From: Meloidogyne chitwoodi
Lineage: Eukaryota > Nematoda > Chromadorea > Rhabditida > Meloidogynidae
Assembly (NCBI GenBank): GCA_015183035.1
Contig: JACZZP010000025.1
Coordinates: 62,001 to 126,000, forward strand
Length of the DNA stretch: 64,000 nucleotides
Direction: 5' to 3'
Every line of letters starts with the position of its first letter. Within the stretch, counting starts at the first letter, position 1. The position numbers and the translations under genes were made by a program. The notes under the pieces were generated by a model. It did no database searches, was not told the origin of the DNA, and saw only the letters and a program-made list of their open reading frames with translations. Of the stretch, positions 30,586 to 40,572 are shown piece after piece.

Positions 30586-31046
30586 CAGCATAAAAACTGC
30601 AAAAAAGCTAAAATTGTCAAATAAAAGACGCTCTATACTCTTTATATTATACTACGCTAAAAACACGTTTTTTGAACGTTTTACGTTTTTGCAAGTTTCA
30701 TTTGACTAAAAATCCCGGCCCTAATTATTTATCTTCACTGAATTACCAAAATAAAATTGAAAAATTTAAAATTATAAATTTATTTTTCCAATAACAGCTT
30801 GGAATATAAAAAAATATAATTTTAGAAATTCAAAATAAAGAACAGCAATGGAGAAAGAAAGAGAATATTAAAAATTTTACTCAAATAAGAGTTCGGAACA
30901 GAAATGTTTCGAAGCTGAAAAAACTCGAAAATTAAAAGAATTTCTAAAATAAAGAAATCAAAAAAACAAATCTATTTGTTGGAATCCATCTTTTTAAGAA
31001 CTAAAAATAAAAACCTCAAAAACGCTACCGAAAATATAATCAGGGC
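30586..31046. other. AT-rich spacer next to satellite 1
   Basis: Unique AT-rich sequence between the end of satellite 1 and the first mobile element. I see no gene, no satellite remnant and no clear inverted repeat. Confidence 0.6.
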
Positions 31047-31279
31047 CAGTGATGGGAAAGTTCCAAAAGTTCCACGAAACTAGTTCCAGTTCAGGAACTG
31101 CATTTTAATTTTCATAGTTCCAGTACCGTTTGGATTAGGAACTAGTTCCGGACAAGTTCTTGTTGCGGAACTAGTTCTGGAAGCAGTTCCAATAATCAAC
31201 CAGTTTCAAAAATTTGGTAATTCCGTAGTTTCGGGAACTGGAAAGGCATAGTTCAAAAACTGGAAGTTTCTCATCACTG
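31047..31279. mobile_element. hAT-like miniature inverted-repeat element (GGAACT-rich)
   Basis: About 233 bp bounded by CAGTGATGGGAAAGTT and its inverted partner CAGTGATGAGAAACTT (16 bp, two mismatches). The interior is a degenerate run of GGAACT/AGTTCC blocks. Termini starting CAGTG are typical of hAT-superfamily elements. No transposase is present, so it would be non-autonomous. A clear 8-bp target duplication was not found. A relative lies in intron 4 of gene B (36915-37122). Confidence 0.7.
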
Positions 31280-31299
31280 TCATTTTTAGGAAAAGGAAA

Positions 31300-32159
31300 G
31301 GGATCAACCCAGAAGATCGAATCTCAAAAGATTAATTGTGGAAAAGTAATAAAACACTTCCAATAGATCCTTTGTACGAACCAACCGGCCCTAGACCCAA
31401 AACCCAAAAATGTGGAACTAATAAAGGTAAATGTCCAGTTGGCTATCTACCTGTCCGCAAAGAATATACGCTCTTTTCTTTCCTTCTCTTGCATTTTTGG
31501 CGTTACGAGAAGTGCACTCTTATTTTTCCTTTTCAATTATAGTATGCCTTGGAACATAGAGAGAAAAGGGAAAAATAATTAATAATAAAGTGAAAACAAT
31601 ATATTTTATAAATAAATGATCAAAGATTATAAATTTGGAAATGGCGTCGTTTTATAACTATAAATATATAAAAAACAGAATTTTTTTTAACATTTTCATT
31701 AAACTTCCAATATGTCCTTTTCTTGCCCAACTAATAATTCCTCGAAAAAAATTCTGGATTCTATTTTTCGACGATCAAACTCTCGATATTGAATCAAGGA
31801 AAAATCCAATTTTAATTATTGAATATCTACAAGTTTTCCTATTATTGAAGACTACTTTGATCATTTATAAAATAAAAATTTTTCACTTTATTATTAATTA
31901 TTTTTCCCTTTTCTCTCTATGTGCCAAGGCATACTATAATTGAAAAGGAAAAATAAGAGTGCACTTCTCCTAACGCCAAAAATGCAAGAGAAGGAAAGAA
32001 AAGAGCGTATTTTCTTTGCGGACAGGTAGATAGCCAACTGGACATTTACCACTAATAAAATCCCAAAATATATCGGAATTGGTTCAAAAAACATTCTACT
32101 ATCTTCTGGAACACGATCTTTTGCGGCGATCTTCAGATTCGATCTTCTGGGATGGACCC
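31300..32159. mobile_element. Foldback element, about 860 bp
   Basis: A long inverted repeat. The outer ends read GGGATCAACCCAGAAGATCG at 31300 and its near complement ending at 32159. The best-matching arms are about 31410-31615 and 31860-32060, around 200 bp with few mismatches, for example the block tatctacctgtccgcaaaga on the left and its complement on the right. The centre (31630-31850) is AT-rich and unpaired. Open frames here are by-products of the arms and look non-coding. The element ends about 110 bp beyond the stop codon of gene A and may supply or cut its 3' flank. Confidence 0.8.
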
Positions 32160-32269
32160 AAATGAAATAATGAAAAATTCTAAAATAAAATTATAGACTA
32201 CGAAACTTCAAAAATAGTTTAATCTCTTCTAAATCACCAACCAGACACCTTAAACTTTCAAACATTTTT

Positions 32270-34542
32270 TTAATTAACAACATGTTTAAAAATCGTAATA
32301 GGCCATTTTCCAACAAGATCATCAAAACCATCATTCATAATTGCCGTAGTAAAAATATCCACCGCAAAAATTGAAAGTCCCGATTTAATATTATGACAAG
32401 TTAAATGATCTGACTGTAAACATAATTGTGTTATTGCAATTGTAACTTCACAACCAATAATTTTTAATTCTTCATATAAATCGGCAATATTTTTTCTAAC
32501 CATTTCTACAGTATCATGTTGTAAATAAGGTGAGCCTTGAAGCAATCCTAGATTAACTTTTGCTGTTTTATAATCATTTAACTTTTTAATTGTTTTCTGT
32601 ATTTTTATCTTTAAAAATAAATTTTAAAGATTTATTAAAATAAGATTTGAAGGAAGAGGTTTATTTAAGAGAATTACTTATTTATTTATTACCCCAATAT
32701 AATCATTTAATTGTTGTAACAATATTGGCCGCTGGTCATCATTTGTATCACTTATAAAATTTTCCTTAATTTCAAAAACCATCGCTTCATAATGTCCATC
32801 ATTAACATTCATTGTACAAAATTCGCTTTTTTCAATATAATTATATCGTAATTGTGTAGCTAAAGTTCCCAATTGCTCAGAATAACGATAATAAGGATTT
32901 GTTAAATTTGCTAAAATTCTGTCCAATGATCTTTTTATACGATTTGCTTTTTCACATAAAGTAGATGTCCAGGATGAATTATTGTTGTGCAGACTACATT
33001 TTTGCAAAACATTTTTTAAAATTCTTTCATTAAACATCATAAATAAATCATAGTCATCTTTATCACTACGACCTATAATTAAACGTCCAATATTTTAAAT
33101 TAATTAAAAATTAAAAAAAAAATTTGGACATTTTAAAAATAATTTTCAATGAAATAGACTTACTATTTGAATTTATATTTTCCATAATTGTAGCTAAATA
33201 TTCATCTTAAATATTAATTTTAATTATGAATAAATAAAAATTATTTAATTGCCTGTTAGTGCATAAGGATGACCTTGTTCAGGTTGTTCGGCTAAAAAAA
33301 TATAATTAATAAAAAAATTTAAAAATATTCGGCTGTTCTTTAGTATATGGGGTCCGAGCTAGAAACATTTAATATATAACAATCGATTCCTCTCGTCGAG
33401 CTGAGCACGAATATATTATTTCTATGAAAAATTTTTGAGCCGAGTTACAGGTCCCCGAAATTGAAAAATCATAGGGGGAGTAAGCTCTTCAAAGTGATTA
33501 CCGCGGCTGTACTTAAATTATTTTCACTGAATTAATTATTTTGTTGTAATTATAGCTGTAGAATAACGCATGTACCAAAAGCCAACCAGGGATGGGCGCC
33601 CTAATGAAGAAGTGTTAAAACACTCCCAATAGGTTCAAGTTTGACGTGTTTCCAGCAAACTTTGATCCTTCATAACTTTGTTCATAATCGTTCAATCTCG
33701 ACAATTTTGGTCTCATTCGATAGGTCTTGAAGAGCTCTTTCGAATGACCTTTAATGTGAGTAATCGAATTTTCACCCCAAAAATGAGCTTACTCCCCCCT
33801 ATGGTTTTTCGATATTCGGAGACCTGTAACTCGGCTTAAAAATTTTTCCTAGAAATAAAACTTATATATTCGAATCCACGAGAGGAATCGAATGGTATGT
33901 ATTACATGTTCAAGCTCGGACCCCATATACTAAAGCGACCCCAAATATTCAGTTTAAATGCTTGATTCAAATCCGTTTAGTCATAAGTTAATATATTTTT
34001 GATTAGTTTGAGTCTCAGAAATTTTTATTTATTTAAAGGAAAATTTATACATGTATTGTACTAATTTTGAATTATAATCCTTTTATAGAAAATTGGGGGC
34101 AAGTACCCCAAATTTTTGAATATATAAATTACTTACTGTTAATATTTATTGCTCCAATTTGATCCTGAATATTTGAAACGTCCTCATCCCATGTATTGTA
34201 ATATGTAGGATTATTTTGTGATGATGAACCTTGACCCTCCAAATTTACGTTTTGTCCCCAGATAGAACTACTACTTTCTCCAACATTTTGTCCAAATCTT
34301 TGATAATAAATTGGATTTTTAAATTTTTTGCTACACTTTATACAAAAATTTTTCCAACAAATTTCTGAGCCATGCGTTACATGCTGATTGAGGCATCGAG
34401 CTGGCCAATTTGTCCATTCAGTAAACATTGGACAAGATTTCCCACAATTTTCTTCCGTAATATCATGGTTATCCTGATACTTTGGATGCATTCCAGTAGC
34501 AAATTGAAAACAAATTGAAATTAATAATAATAAAATTAACAT
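32270..34542 (-). CDS. Gene A: predicted secreted protein, five exons, 397 aa
   Basis: Unrecognised family, reconstructed by splice logic. Exons on the minus strand: 34542-34137, 33291-33253, 33205-33164, 33072-32693, 32596-32270, with phases 1, 1, 1 and 0 and a total of 1194 nt. Exon 1 begins with a hydrophobic signal peptide (MLILLLLISICFQFATG), followed by six or more cysteines (CxxxC, then CxxxxCxxC) and an acidic motif TWDEDVSN. Exon 4 holds FNERILKNVL, a cysteine pair and the basic stretch RIKRSLDRI. Exon 5 ends in GCEVTIAI, LSIFAVDIFTTAI and GFDDLVGKWPI. All of these are conserved in B and partly in C and D. Introns are 845, 47, 91 and 96 bp. Intron 1 carries a 612-bp mobile element. 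Intron 2 appears to be GC-AG. Secretion is predicted; function is unknown, and an effector role would be only a guess. Confidence 0.8.
33331..33942. mobile_element. 612-bp TIR element in intron 1 of gene A, 8-bp target duplication
   Basis: Inverted arms start GGCTGTTCTTTAGTATATGG on the left and end with the near complement ...ATATACTAAAGCGACCCC on the right. They extend inward about 160 bp through the shared block TTTTTCGATATTC / CTTACTCCC. An 8-bp direct repeat, AAATATTC, flanks it at 33323-33330 and 33943-33950. The same intron of gene B lacks the element, giving an empty site near 37790. A related copy in inverted orientation forms part of the compound element at 46634-47566. No transposase frame is present. 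Confidence 0.85.
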
Positions 34543-35887
34543 TTTAGAAATCTAATTTAATTTAAAAATATTTATTTTTAAATTTTGAAAATTATTTTCT
34601 AAGGGTTTTTGAGTAAAATAAAAAAAATAAATTTTAATTTTTAAAGTTTATTATTTTAATGAGAGAGAATTTAAATATTTTAAATGAGTGTAATTTTATA
34701 AAAATTAAATAATGAATAAATGAAAAGATGGATTTTGAGGGGTCTATATTTACTTAAAAAATATTAAAATGGGAGGAGCTAAAAAAAAGAAATAAAAATT
34801 CTCTTCATTTCTTATACTATTTTCTACAAGAAAATTAAACATATTCTGCATTCGTTTATTTTTTGCAAAAAGATTTTTATTGAGGCACTTATACATTTCG
34901 CGTCAATTTAGACAGTAAACTATTTCTCTTCTTCTAACTGTCTGTTTACAACCGGATGTGAGGTTATTAATTAATTTTTTCCGCCACTATCGAAATCGAA
35001 TGGTAATAAATATAAATTTTTTTCCTGCCTTTTAAATAAGTGTCGATTTTTTTCTTTAAATTTTTTTTCTAACAAAATAATAGACTTTGAAAAAATTTTT
35101 CAGTGGGCGTTTTTAAGTGAGAAAGAAAAAATCAATTATGTTAATAAAACTCGCTAAAAAATATAAATTTTGCAATTAAAAATATAAAAATTTTTTAATT
35201 TTATTTGCGAGTTTTCAATATTCTATAACAAATTTTCAATTCTATCCAAAGATACCATAATAAATTACGGTGTTAATCCAGTTTATGAGTCCAATTAACT
35301 TTTATAAGTCCAATCAAAGTAAATGAGTCCAAATAATTTTGTTAAGCAATTAAAGTCTCATTTACTTGATTACGGTAACCCGGGTTTACTTAAAAAACTG
35401 CAAAAAGGACCGGGAGTTTAAATATCTTAAATAAATATTATTGACTCCACATTTATTGGTTTAATTATTAAACTTCAATGGGGCCTAAACCAAAATAGAT
35501 TAACCAATCAAAACGAATAATTATATTAATCGGACTCGTTGTCAAAAAAATGTCAAGTTAAAATTTAAATGGTAAATAAAATGGTAAAGGACGATTCAGA
35601 GTCGGCCGATTCAGAGTAGCTAGTAAAACTTTTTTCATTTTAAAACTTATCAAATAATTTTTATATTCGAAAGAGATCTAAAATTGAGTATTTTCACTAA
35701 TTTAACCGATCAGATCAGTTGATTTAAAAAAAGTCATGCCCGAAAAACGCGAGAATCACGATTTTCCACTTATCGCGCTGTAACACTTTATTTTGATTGT
35801 CCGATTGGATCGGTCCAATTGGTTAAATTTATCCGCTTATCGGATGCTAGCACGGATTTTATTTTTTAATTTATTTTTTTTATTTGT
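34543..35887. other. Upstream region of gene A and intergenic spacer
   Basis: AT-rich upstream flank of gene A followed by spacer. Minus-strand AAATATAGAC near 34745, about 200 bp before the ATG, could serve as a TATA-like site, but the background is so AT-rich that this is weak. No exon of the A/B/C family and no other convincing frame was found. Short repeated phrases (GAGTCCAA near 35300-35330) are present without a clear structure. Confidence 0.5.
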
Positions 35888-35989
35888 TCCGGTCCGCAAC
35901 AGTCGGTCCGCAAATGTCGGTCCGCAACAGTAGGTCCGCAGTTGTCGGTCCGAAAGTGTCGATCCGCAAATACGGGTCCGCAAATTTCG
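35888..35989. repeat. 14-bp minisatellite, about seven copies
   Basis: Seven diverged copies of a 14-bp unit resembling TCGGTCCGCAACAG, with variants CAAATG, CAGTTG, AAAGTG and CAAATA at the unit end. At over 50% GC it stands out sharply in a 20-25% GC region. It lies about 450 bp downstream of gene B. Confidence 0.85.
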
Positions 35990-36452
35990 TTTAACCCTAA
36001 CTATTAAATTATTAATTGATTAATCAACAATTTAATAGTGGAGAGACGTAAGGGTTAGAGGTGCGCAGGCGAGAGAGTAGTAGCTGGGCAGAGAAGGAGA
36101 GTGGCTGGGCAGTGAAGGAATGGCCAGGCCGGGGAAGAGATTAGTCGAATTGTTTTTTACATGTTTATATATTAGACTTATTTTGGCGACTTTTGATGAC
36201 TATTTTAGGCGACCATTTTGCTATTTTACATGACTAAAATCCAGGTCCTGGTTAATTCACTAGCAATGCAAAAAGAGAAAAATAAAATTCGTGAAATTTT
36301 ATTTTTTTGAAAATTTGTGAAATTATATTTTTATTATTTCCTTCGGCATCAAAATTATATTTTTTCAAGAAAAGGAAAATCAAAGTAAATTATAGAATTA
36401 AAAATTTAAAATATAGGTATTTCAATCTCTTCAAAATCATCAACCAAACGCT
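35990..36452. other. Spacer and 3' flank of gene B
   Basis: No gene seen. A purine-rich stretch (GAGAGAG, GGCTGGGCAG) occupies about 36035-36140. On the minus strand downstream of gene B, AATAAA occurs at 36303-36298 and could be its polyadenylation signal. The first 45 bases after the stop match the 3' flank of gene A closely, as expected if whole genes including untranslated regions were duplicated. Confidence 0.5.
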
Positions 36453-38551
36453 TTAAACTTTTAATTTTCTTAAAAACGCAATAGGCCATTTTCCAACAAG
36501 ATCATCAAAACCATCATTCATAATTGCCGTAGTAAAAATATCTACCGCAAAAAGCGAAAGTGCCTGCTCAATTTTATGACAATTGAAATGACCTCCTTGA
36601 AAACAAAATTGATAAACTGTAATTGTAATTTCACAACCAATCATTTTTAATTCTTGATATGAATCGTCAATATGTTTTTTAATTTCCTTTATATTATCAT
36701 TTTGTAAATAAGGTGAGCCTGGAAGCAATCCTAGATTAACTTTTGCTGTTTTATAATCACTTAACTTTTTAATGCCATCTTTAAGTTGATCCTATTAAAT
36801 TTAAAAATTAATAAGAAGCTTAAATGTATCTTTAGACTATTCAACTAAAATACTATTTATATTGGCGATAAAGGTCAATCGACAAAGGCGAAATATAACG
36901 ACAGATTTTATAAGAAAAATTGGTTCCAGTTCCAGAACTTGTGCAGTTCATTCACGGAACTGGAATCGGTTTCGGGACTAGTTCCTATTCCCACAATAGT
37001 TTCAAAACTGGAACATTGAAAATTAAAAATGCTTTTCCAGAACTGTAACTGCAAAAATTCAAAAAAAAAATTCTGGAACTGGAACCGGTTCAAGTGGAAA
37101 TTTTGGAACATTCCCATCACTGCTGTGAGTCACTATCTCTTAGATTTCTTTTTTCCTTACCTCAATGTGTTTATTTAATTTTTCTAACAATCTTTGCCGA
37201 CTTTGATTATTTATATTTCTTATTTTAAATTTTTTAATAATATCCGAAACCATCCCATCATAATTTTCATCAGTGCAAATTTCGCTTTTTGCATTATAAG
37301 AAAATTGTAATTGTGTTGTTAAATTTCCTAATTCCTCATGATAACGATAATTAGGATTTATCAAAATTCTGTCCAATGATCTTTTTATTCGTTGTGCTTT
37401 TTCACATAAAGTAAATGTAAATGATGAATTATTGTTGTGAATACTACATTTGTGCAACACATTTTTTAAAATTCTTTCATTAAACATCATAAATAAATCA
37501 TAGTCATCTTTATCACTACGACCTATCATTAAACGTCCAATATTTTAAATTAATTAAAAATTAAAAAAAAAATATTTGGACATTTTAAAAACAATTTTCA
37601 ATGAAAAAAAGACTTACTATTTGAATTTATATTTTCCATAATTGTAGCTAAATATTCATCTAAAATATTAATTTTAATTATGAATAAATTAAAATTATTT
37701 AATTGCCTGTTAGCGCATAAGGATGACCTTGTTCAGGTTGTTCGGCTAAAAAATATAATTAATCCAAAAAATTTAAAAATAATTTAAAGGTCTTGAACTA
37801 AATCAATTTAGTCCTAAGTTAATATTTTTTGGATCAGTTTGAGTCTCAGAAATTTTTATTCAAATTTAAACTATTTAAATTCTATGTACCATTTTCCGTA
37901 TGAATAAAGGCGTTTGAACATATTAGCAAATTATTCTATGCTTAGGCATGCCCGAGGCCTTGATCAACCCTAGGCGCTGTCCGAATAGGATCTGGGTTCC
38001 TATGAGTGAGATCAATTAAATACCACAAATAAAAAGGCCCTAGCCAGCTCCATTCCACAATAGTCACAAAGTGTTATTTATTTGAATTAAAATCCGTATT
38101 TTAATTAAGAATGGAGATGAGCATACAAATTTTGTAAATTAATTACTACTTAACTGTTAATATTTATTGATTCAAATTGAGCATTAATATTTGAAACATC
38201 ATCATCCCATGTGTCGTAATGTTGAGGATAACTTTGCGATGATGAAGCTTGATCCTCCCAATTTACGTTCTGTCCCAAGTTAGTACGACTTTCTCCATAA
38301 TTTTCTTCAACTTCGGGAAATTGATTTTCAAATTTTGAGTCGCAAATTTTACAAAAGTTTATCCAACAATTTTTCTTCCCTTTTTTATCCTTCGATTTAT
38401 TATTATATTTGCATCGTTCCGGGCAAATTTTTCTTTCAGAATTCCAACAAGAGTTCAAGCATGATGATGCCGTAACATCGGGGTTTGGATCAGGATGCAT
38501 TCCAGTAGCAAATTGAAAACAAATTGAAATTAATAAAAATGAAATTAACAT
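36453..38551 (-). CDS. Gene B: predicted secreted protein, five exons, 392 aa
   Basis: Close paralogue of gene A. Exons on the minus strand: 38551-38155, 37745-37707, 37659-37618, 37522-37161, 36791-36453, with phases 1, 1, 1 and 0 and a total of 1179 nt. Signal peptide MLISFLLISICFQFATG, then CLNSC, CPERC and FCKIC cysteine groups and HYDTWDDDVSN. Exon 3 reads DEYLATIMENINSN, identical to gene A. Exon 4 starts RSDKDDYDLFMMFNERIL and keeps QRIKRSLDRI. Exon 5 keeps GCEITITV, LSLFAVDIFTTAI and GFDDLVGKWPI. Intron lengths are 409, 47, 95 and 369 bp. Intron 4 is enlarged by a GGAACT-type element absent from gene A. This is the least disturbed copy of the family. Its biochemical role is unknown. 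Confidence 0.82.
36915..37122. mobile_element. hAT-like MITE fragment in intron 4 of gene B
   Basis: GGAACT/AGTTCC-rich block related to 31047-31279. The right end keeps the terminus TTCCCATCACTG. The matching CAGTGATGGG terminus at the left end is missing, so it is truncated or decayed. It accounts for intron 4 being 369 bp here against 96 bp in gene A. The frame across it is a by-product of the repeat. Confidence 0.7.
37746..38154 (-). other. Intron 1 of gene B (empty site for the gene A element)
   Basis: Starts with a GTTAAG donor at 38154 and ends in TTTTTTAG before exon 2. The exon-2-proximal half aligns with gene A intron 1 (shared GTTTGAGTCTCAGAAATTTT) but lacks the 612-bp element. 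A GC-richer patch at about 37940-38010 (GCATGCCCGAGGCC, GGATCTGGGTTCC) is not shared and is unidentified. Confidence 0.7.
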
Positions 38552-38940
38552 TTTAACTAATTTAATTAAAAAATATGTACATATTATTAAATTTTAAAAA
38601 TTATTTTCTATGTTTTGAGTTTTATTTAAAAAAATTAAAAATAAATGAATTAGATTTTTATTCCAAATTTTAATTAAAAAAGCTAAAAGAATTTCTAAAG
38701 TAAAATAAGAAAGAATGACTTGAATATTGAGTGTCTTTAACATTGAGGAACAGGCTATATATATAGAGATTGGTGGATATTAAACGGAAACTAACAAAGG
38801 ATGATAATATTAATAGGTGATCAAAGCTCGTGTCAGATCCTTCAAAATCTAACAATAGATTATATTAAAGAAACGCATGACAGCTCGTGTCTGATTCTGC
38901 AAAAAATTTTTTTTAAATTGTGTCGAGGCAAACAATCCTT
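38552..38940. promoter_or_regulatory. Upstream region of gene B with a TATA-like site
   Basis: The palindromic CTATATATATAG at 38755-38766 lies about 205 bp before the gene B ATG and is the best core-promoter candidate, but AT-rich context makes it weak. No gene is visible in the rest of this stretch. Confidence 0.3.
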
Positions 38941-39130
38941 CCTTTCGACAAGAGAACGGAAGGGATCATGTTGCGATATGTTTCCCGGTTCCCAGTCCTA
39001 TTTCCGGCTTTTTTATACAATGGGATGAAATCGGGATCGGAAATAGCCAGATTTCCCGGTCTGGGTCCTTCCCGGTCGTTTCATTTTTAAATTTTCCGTT
39101 TCCCGATCCCGGTTTTTTCAAATTTCCTAG
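38941..39130. repeat. GGGATCGGG-rich degenerate repeat patch
   Basis: Runs of TTTCCCGG, GGGATCGGAA and CCCGATCCCGG give local foldback potential and a much higher GC than the flanks. The style resembles the GGAACT-type MITEs elsewhere in the window, but no clean terminal inverted repeat or target duplication was found. Overlapping frames on both strands are by-products. Confidence 0.5.
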
Positions 39131-39137
39131 CTCATAT

Positions 39138-39352
39138 CTACTTTCGACAAACACCTTCTTACCAACTTAATTCAGACAAAATTACCTTCCAAAAATATTT
39201 TGTTCGCATTTTCGAGTTTAAATGATTTATTATATTTTAAATTTTAAGGAAAAATGTTTCAGTTTGGCTTTACTTTTTATGCGAAAAAATTATTTTAGTA
39301 ATTTGGTCGGAAGGTGAGTTGGTAAGAAGGTGATTTGGAAGAAGGTGATTGC
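39138..39352. mobile_element. Small foldback element, about 215 bp
   Basis: The left arm contains ACACCTTCTTACCAACTT and the right arm AGTTGGTAAGAAGGTG, separated by AT-rich sequence including GATTTATTATATTTTAAAT. That central phrase recurs inside the compound element at 46634-47566 (near 47180), pointing to a shared family. Confidence 0.6.
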
Positions 39353-39486
39353 CTTTTACCATACAGTAAAGTGTGCTTAAATTATGGAACAAAAATTTGC
39401 AAATTTAAATTTCTTCCTTCATCAAATTAATTATTACTTCCTTAATTCACTTCAATTTAATTATTAATTCATTAATCCTCCTTAAA

Positions 39487-39747
39487 TATTTATTTTTATA
39501 TTTTTTCAAATAAAATTCTATTAATAAAGAATTGGGAAATAATTGAGATATAAGAAAATTTTCAATAAATTTTATAAATCTGTTATAAATATAACTTTTT
39601 CATTTTTGATCAAGAATATTAATGTAGAAATAATTATTTATTTTTATAATTTTTCAAATAAAATTTTATTAATAAAGAATTGGGAATAATTGAGATATAA
39701 GAAATTTTTTAATAAATTTTATAAATCTGTTATAAATATAACTTTTC
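39487..39747. repeat. Island copy of satellite 3 (about 1.8 units)
   Basis: Matches the 147-bp unit of the array at 54938-64000, including ATTGGGAAATAATTGAGATA, TAAATCTGTTATAAATATAA and TTTTTGATCAAGAATATTAA. It lies some 15 kb from the array, in the same orientation, and stops abruptly against the decayed last exon at 39752. Confidence 0.93.
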
Positions 39748-39751
39748 AAAG

Positions 39752-40110
39752 CAGTCATCCAGTGTCAGAACTCTCTCCTTCATCAAAATGTCCACTTCCG
39801 CAATCGGCGATTTCCTTAGAAGATGATCAAAACCATAGCAAAAATTGCTGTAATAAAAATCTCCACTGAGAAAATTGAAAGTGCAGGTTTAATTTGATGA
39901 CTATTGACAAAATTTCCGTACGAACACATTTCTCTTAACAGGGCAGGACGCAATTGCAAAAAAATGCTGCGCAAGCGCGATCCGCAATTTGCAAAAAATT
40001 TTGCGCAATCGCAACTGCAAAATTACGCGCAATTTGCGCAATACGCAATTGTTCCAGCTCTGCTCTTAAAGCAATTGTACATTCACATGCAAATCAGTTA
40101 TTTCTTTTAA
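39752..40110 (-). pseudogene. Decayed copy of the family's last exon, interrupted by a MITE
   Basis: Aligns with exon 5 of gene C (40573-40944): shared AGAACTCTCTCCTTCATCAA, AATGATCAAAACC-like and TTGAAAGTGCAGGTTT blocks on the plus strand. Relative to C it has a 1-base loss near the GFDH codons, and the conserved GKW codons have changed (the TGG Trp codon became TCG). It is split at 39939 by a 124-bp insertion, after which GCAATTGTACATTCACATGC resumes. No other exons of this copy are visible, and satellite 3 DNA abuts its 3' side. It is clearly non-functional. Confidence 0.85.
39939..40062. mobile_element. 124-bp hAT-like MITE with target duplication CTCTTAA
   Basis: Begins CAGGGCAGGACGCAATTGC and ends with the near complement GCAATTGTTCCAGCTCTG; the interior is GCGCAATTTGC-type repeats. 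The direct repeat CTCTTAA flanks it at 39932-39938 and 40063-40069. It has split the decayed exon and the interrupted exon sequence rejoins cleanly across it. The frames on the plus strand here are by-products. Confidence 0.85.
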
Positions 40111-40134
40111 TTAAGTTACAACTAATAGGATATA

Positions 40135-40170
40135 CAATAGTTTGAAAACAAAAATGTTTTCAAACTATTG
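40135..40170. repeat. Perfect 16-bp inverted repeat (hairpin)
   Basis: CAATAGTTTGAAAACA, four bases AAAA, then the exact complement TGTTTTCAAACTATTG. It lies between the decayed exon and the 3' end of gene C. It could be a relic of a foldback element or a structured transcript end. Confidence 0.8.
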
Positions 40171-40572
40171 TAAAAAGAGGAAATGATATTTAAAACAAAA
40201 TTTATTATTATAATATTAAAAAAGATAGTAACAGATTATTATTATTTTTTTATTTAAAATAACAATAAAGAAAACACCGTATTTTAATAAAATTAATCAT
40301 AAAAAACTTAAAAATAAAAATATAAGAAACCCGATCCCGTTCCTATATTTAGTTTCAACATTGAGTTATCTAAAAGTTTAAGAATGAAGAAAGGTAATAT
40401 TTTATCTTTAATAATTAATTAGAATAATATGTTGAATTGATGGTCAAAACAATGTCAAGTTAATATATTTAAATGGTAAATAAAAAGAAATATTTAGAAA
40501 ATTATCAATTACATGTATGAAAAATAAAAAATCATTGAAATAAATAACCATTTAAAAAATAAAGAAAAATCA
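40171..40572. other. AT-rich 3' flank of gene C
   Basis: No gene seen. A phrase near 40440-40485 (ATGTCAAGTTAA...TTTAAATGGTAAATAAA) recurs near 35550-35585 and may be a trace of a dispersed repeat. Confidence 0.5.

Noticed and set aside
30000..31000. Canonical telomere repeats next to the satellite
   Set aside because: No TTAGGC or TTAGGG tandem runs anywhere; the only similarity is one TTAGGT per satellite 1 unit.
31336..32094. Open frames of 66-102 codons on both strands
   Set aside because: They lie in the arms and centre of the foldback element, mirror each other across the symmetry axis and have no splice or domain context.
32160..32269. A sixth coding exon after the gene A and B stops (LVDDFEEI-like reading)
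   Set aside because: The flank is similar in A and B, but joining it needs an intron of only 20-27 bases; shared 3' untranslated sequence from the duplication explains the similarity.
37940..38010. tRNA or SINE in intron 1 of gene B (GGGTTCCTATGAG phrase)
   Set aside because: No cloverleaf can be drawn, no A box at the right distance and no A-rich tail or target duplication.
38670..39154. Open frames on both strands around the GGGATC-rich patch
   Set aside because: Low-complexity repeat translation with no family match and no promoter or splice logic.
39904..40145. Plus-strand frames of 63-68 codons
   Set aside because: They run through the 124-bp MITE (GCGCAATTTGC repeats) and the antisense of the decayed exon.
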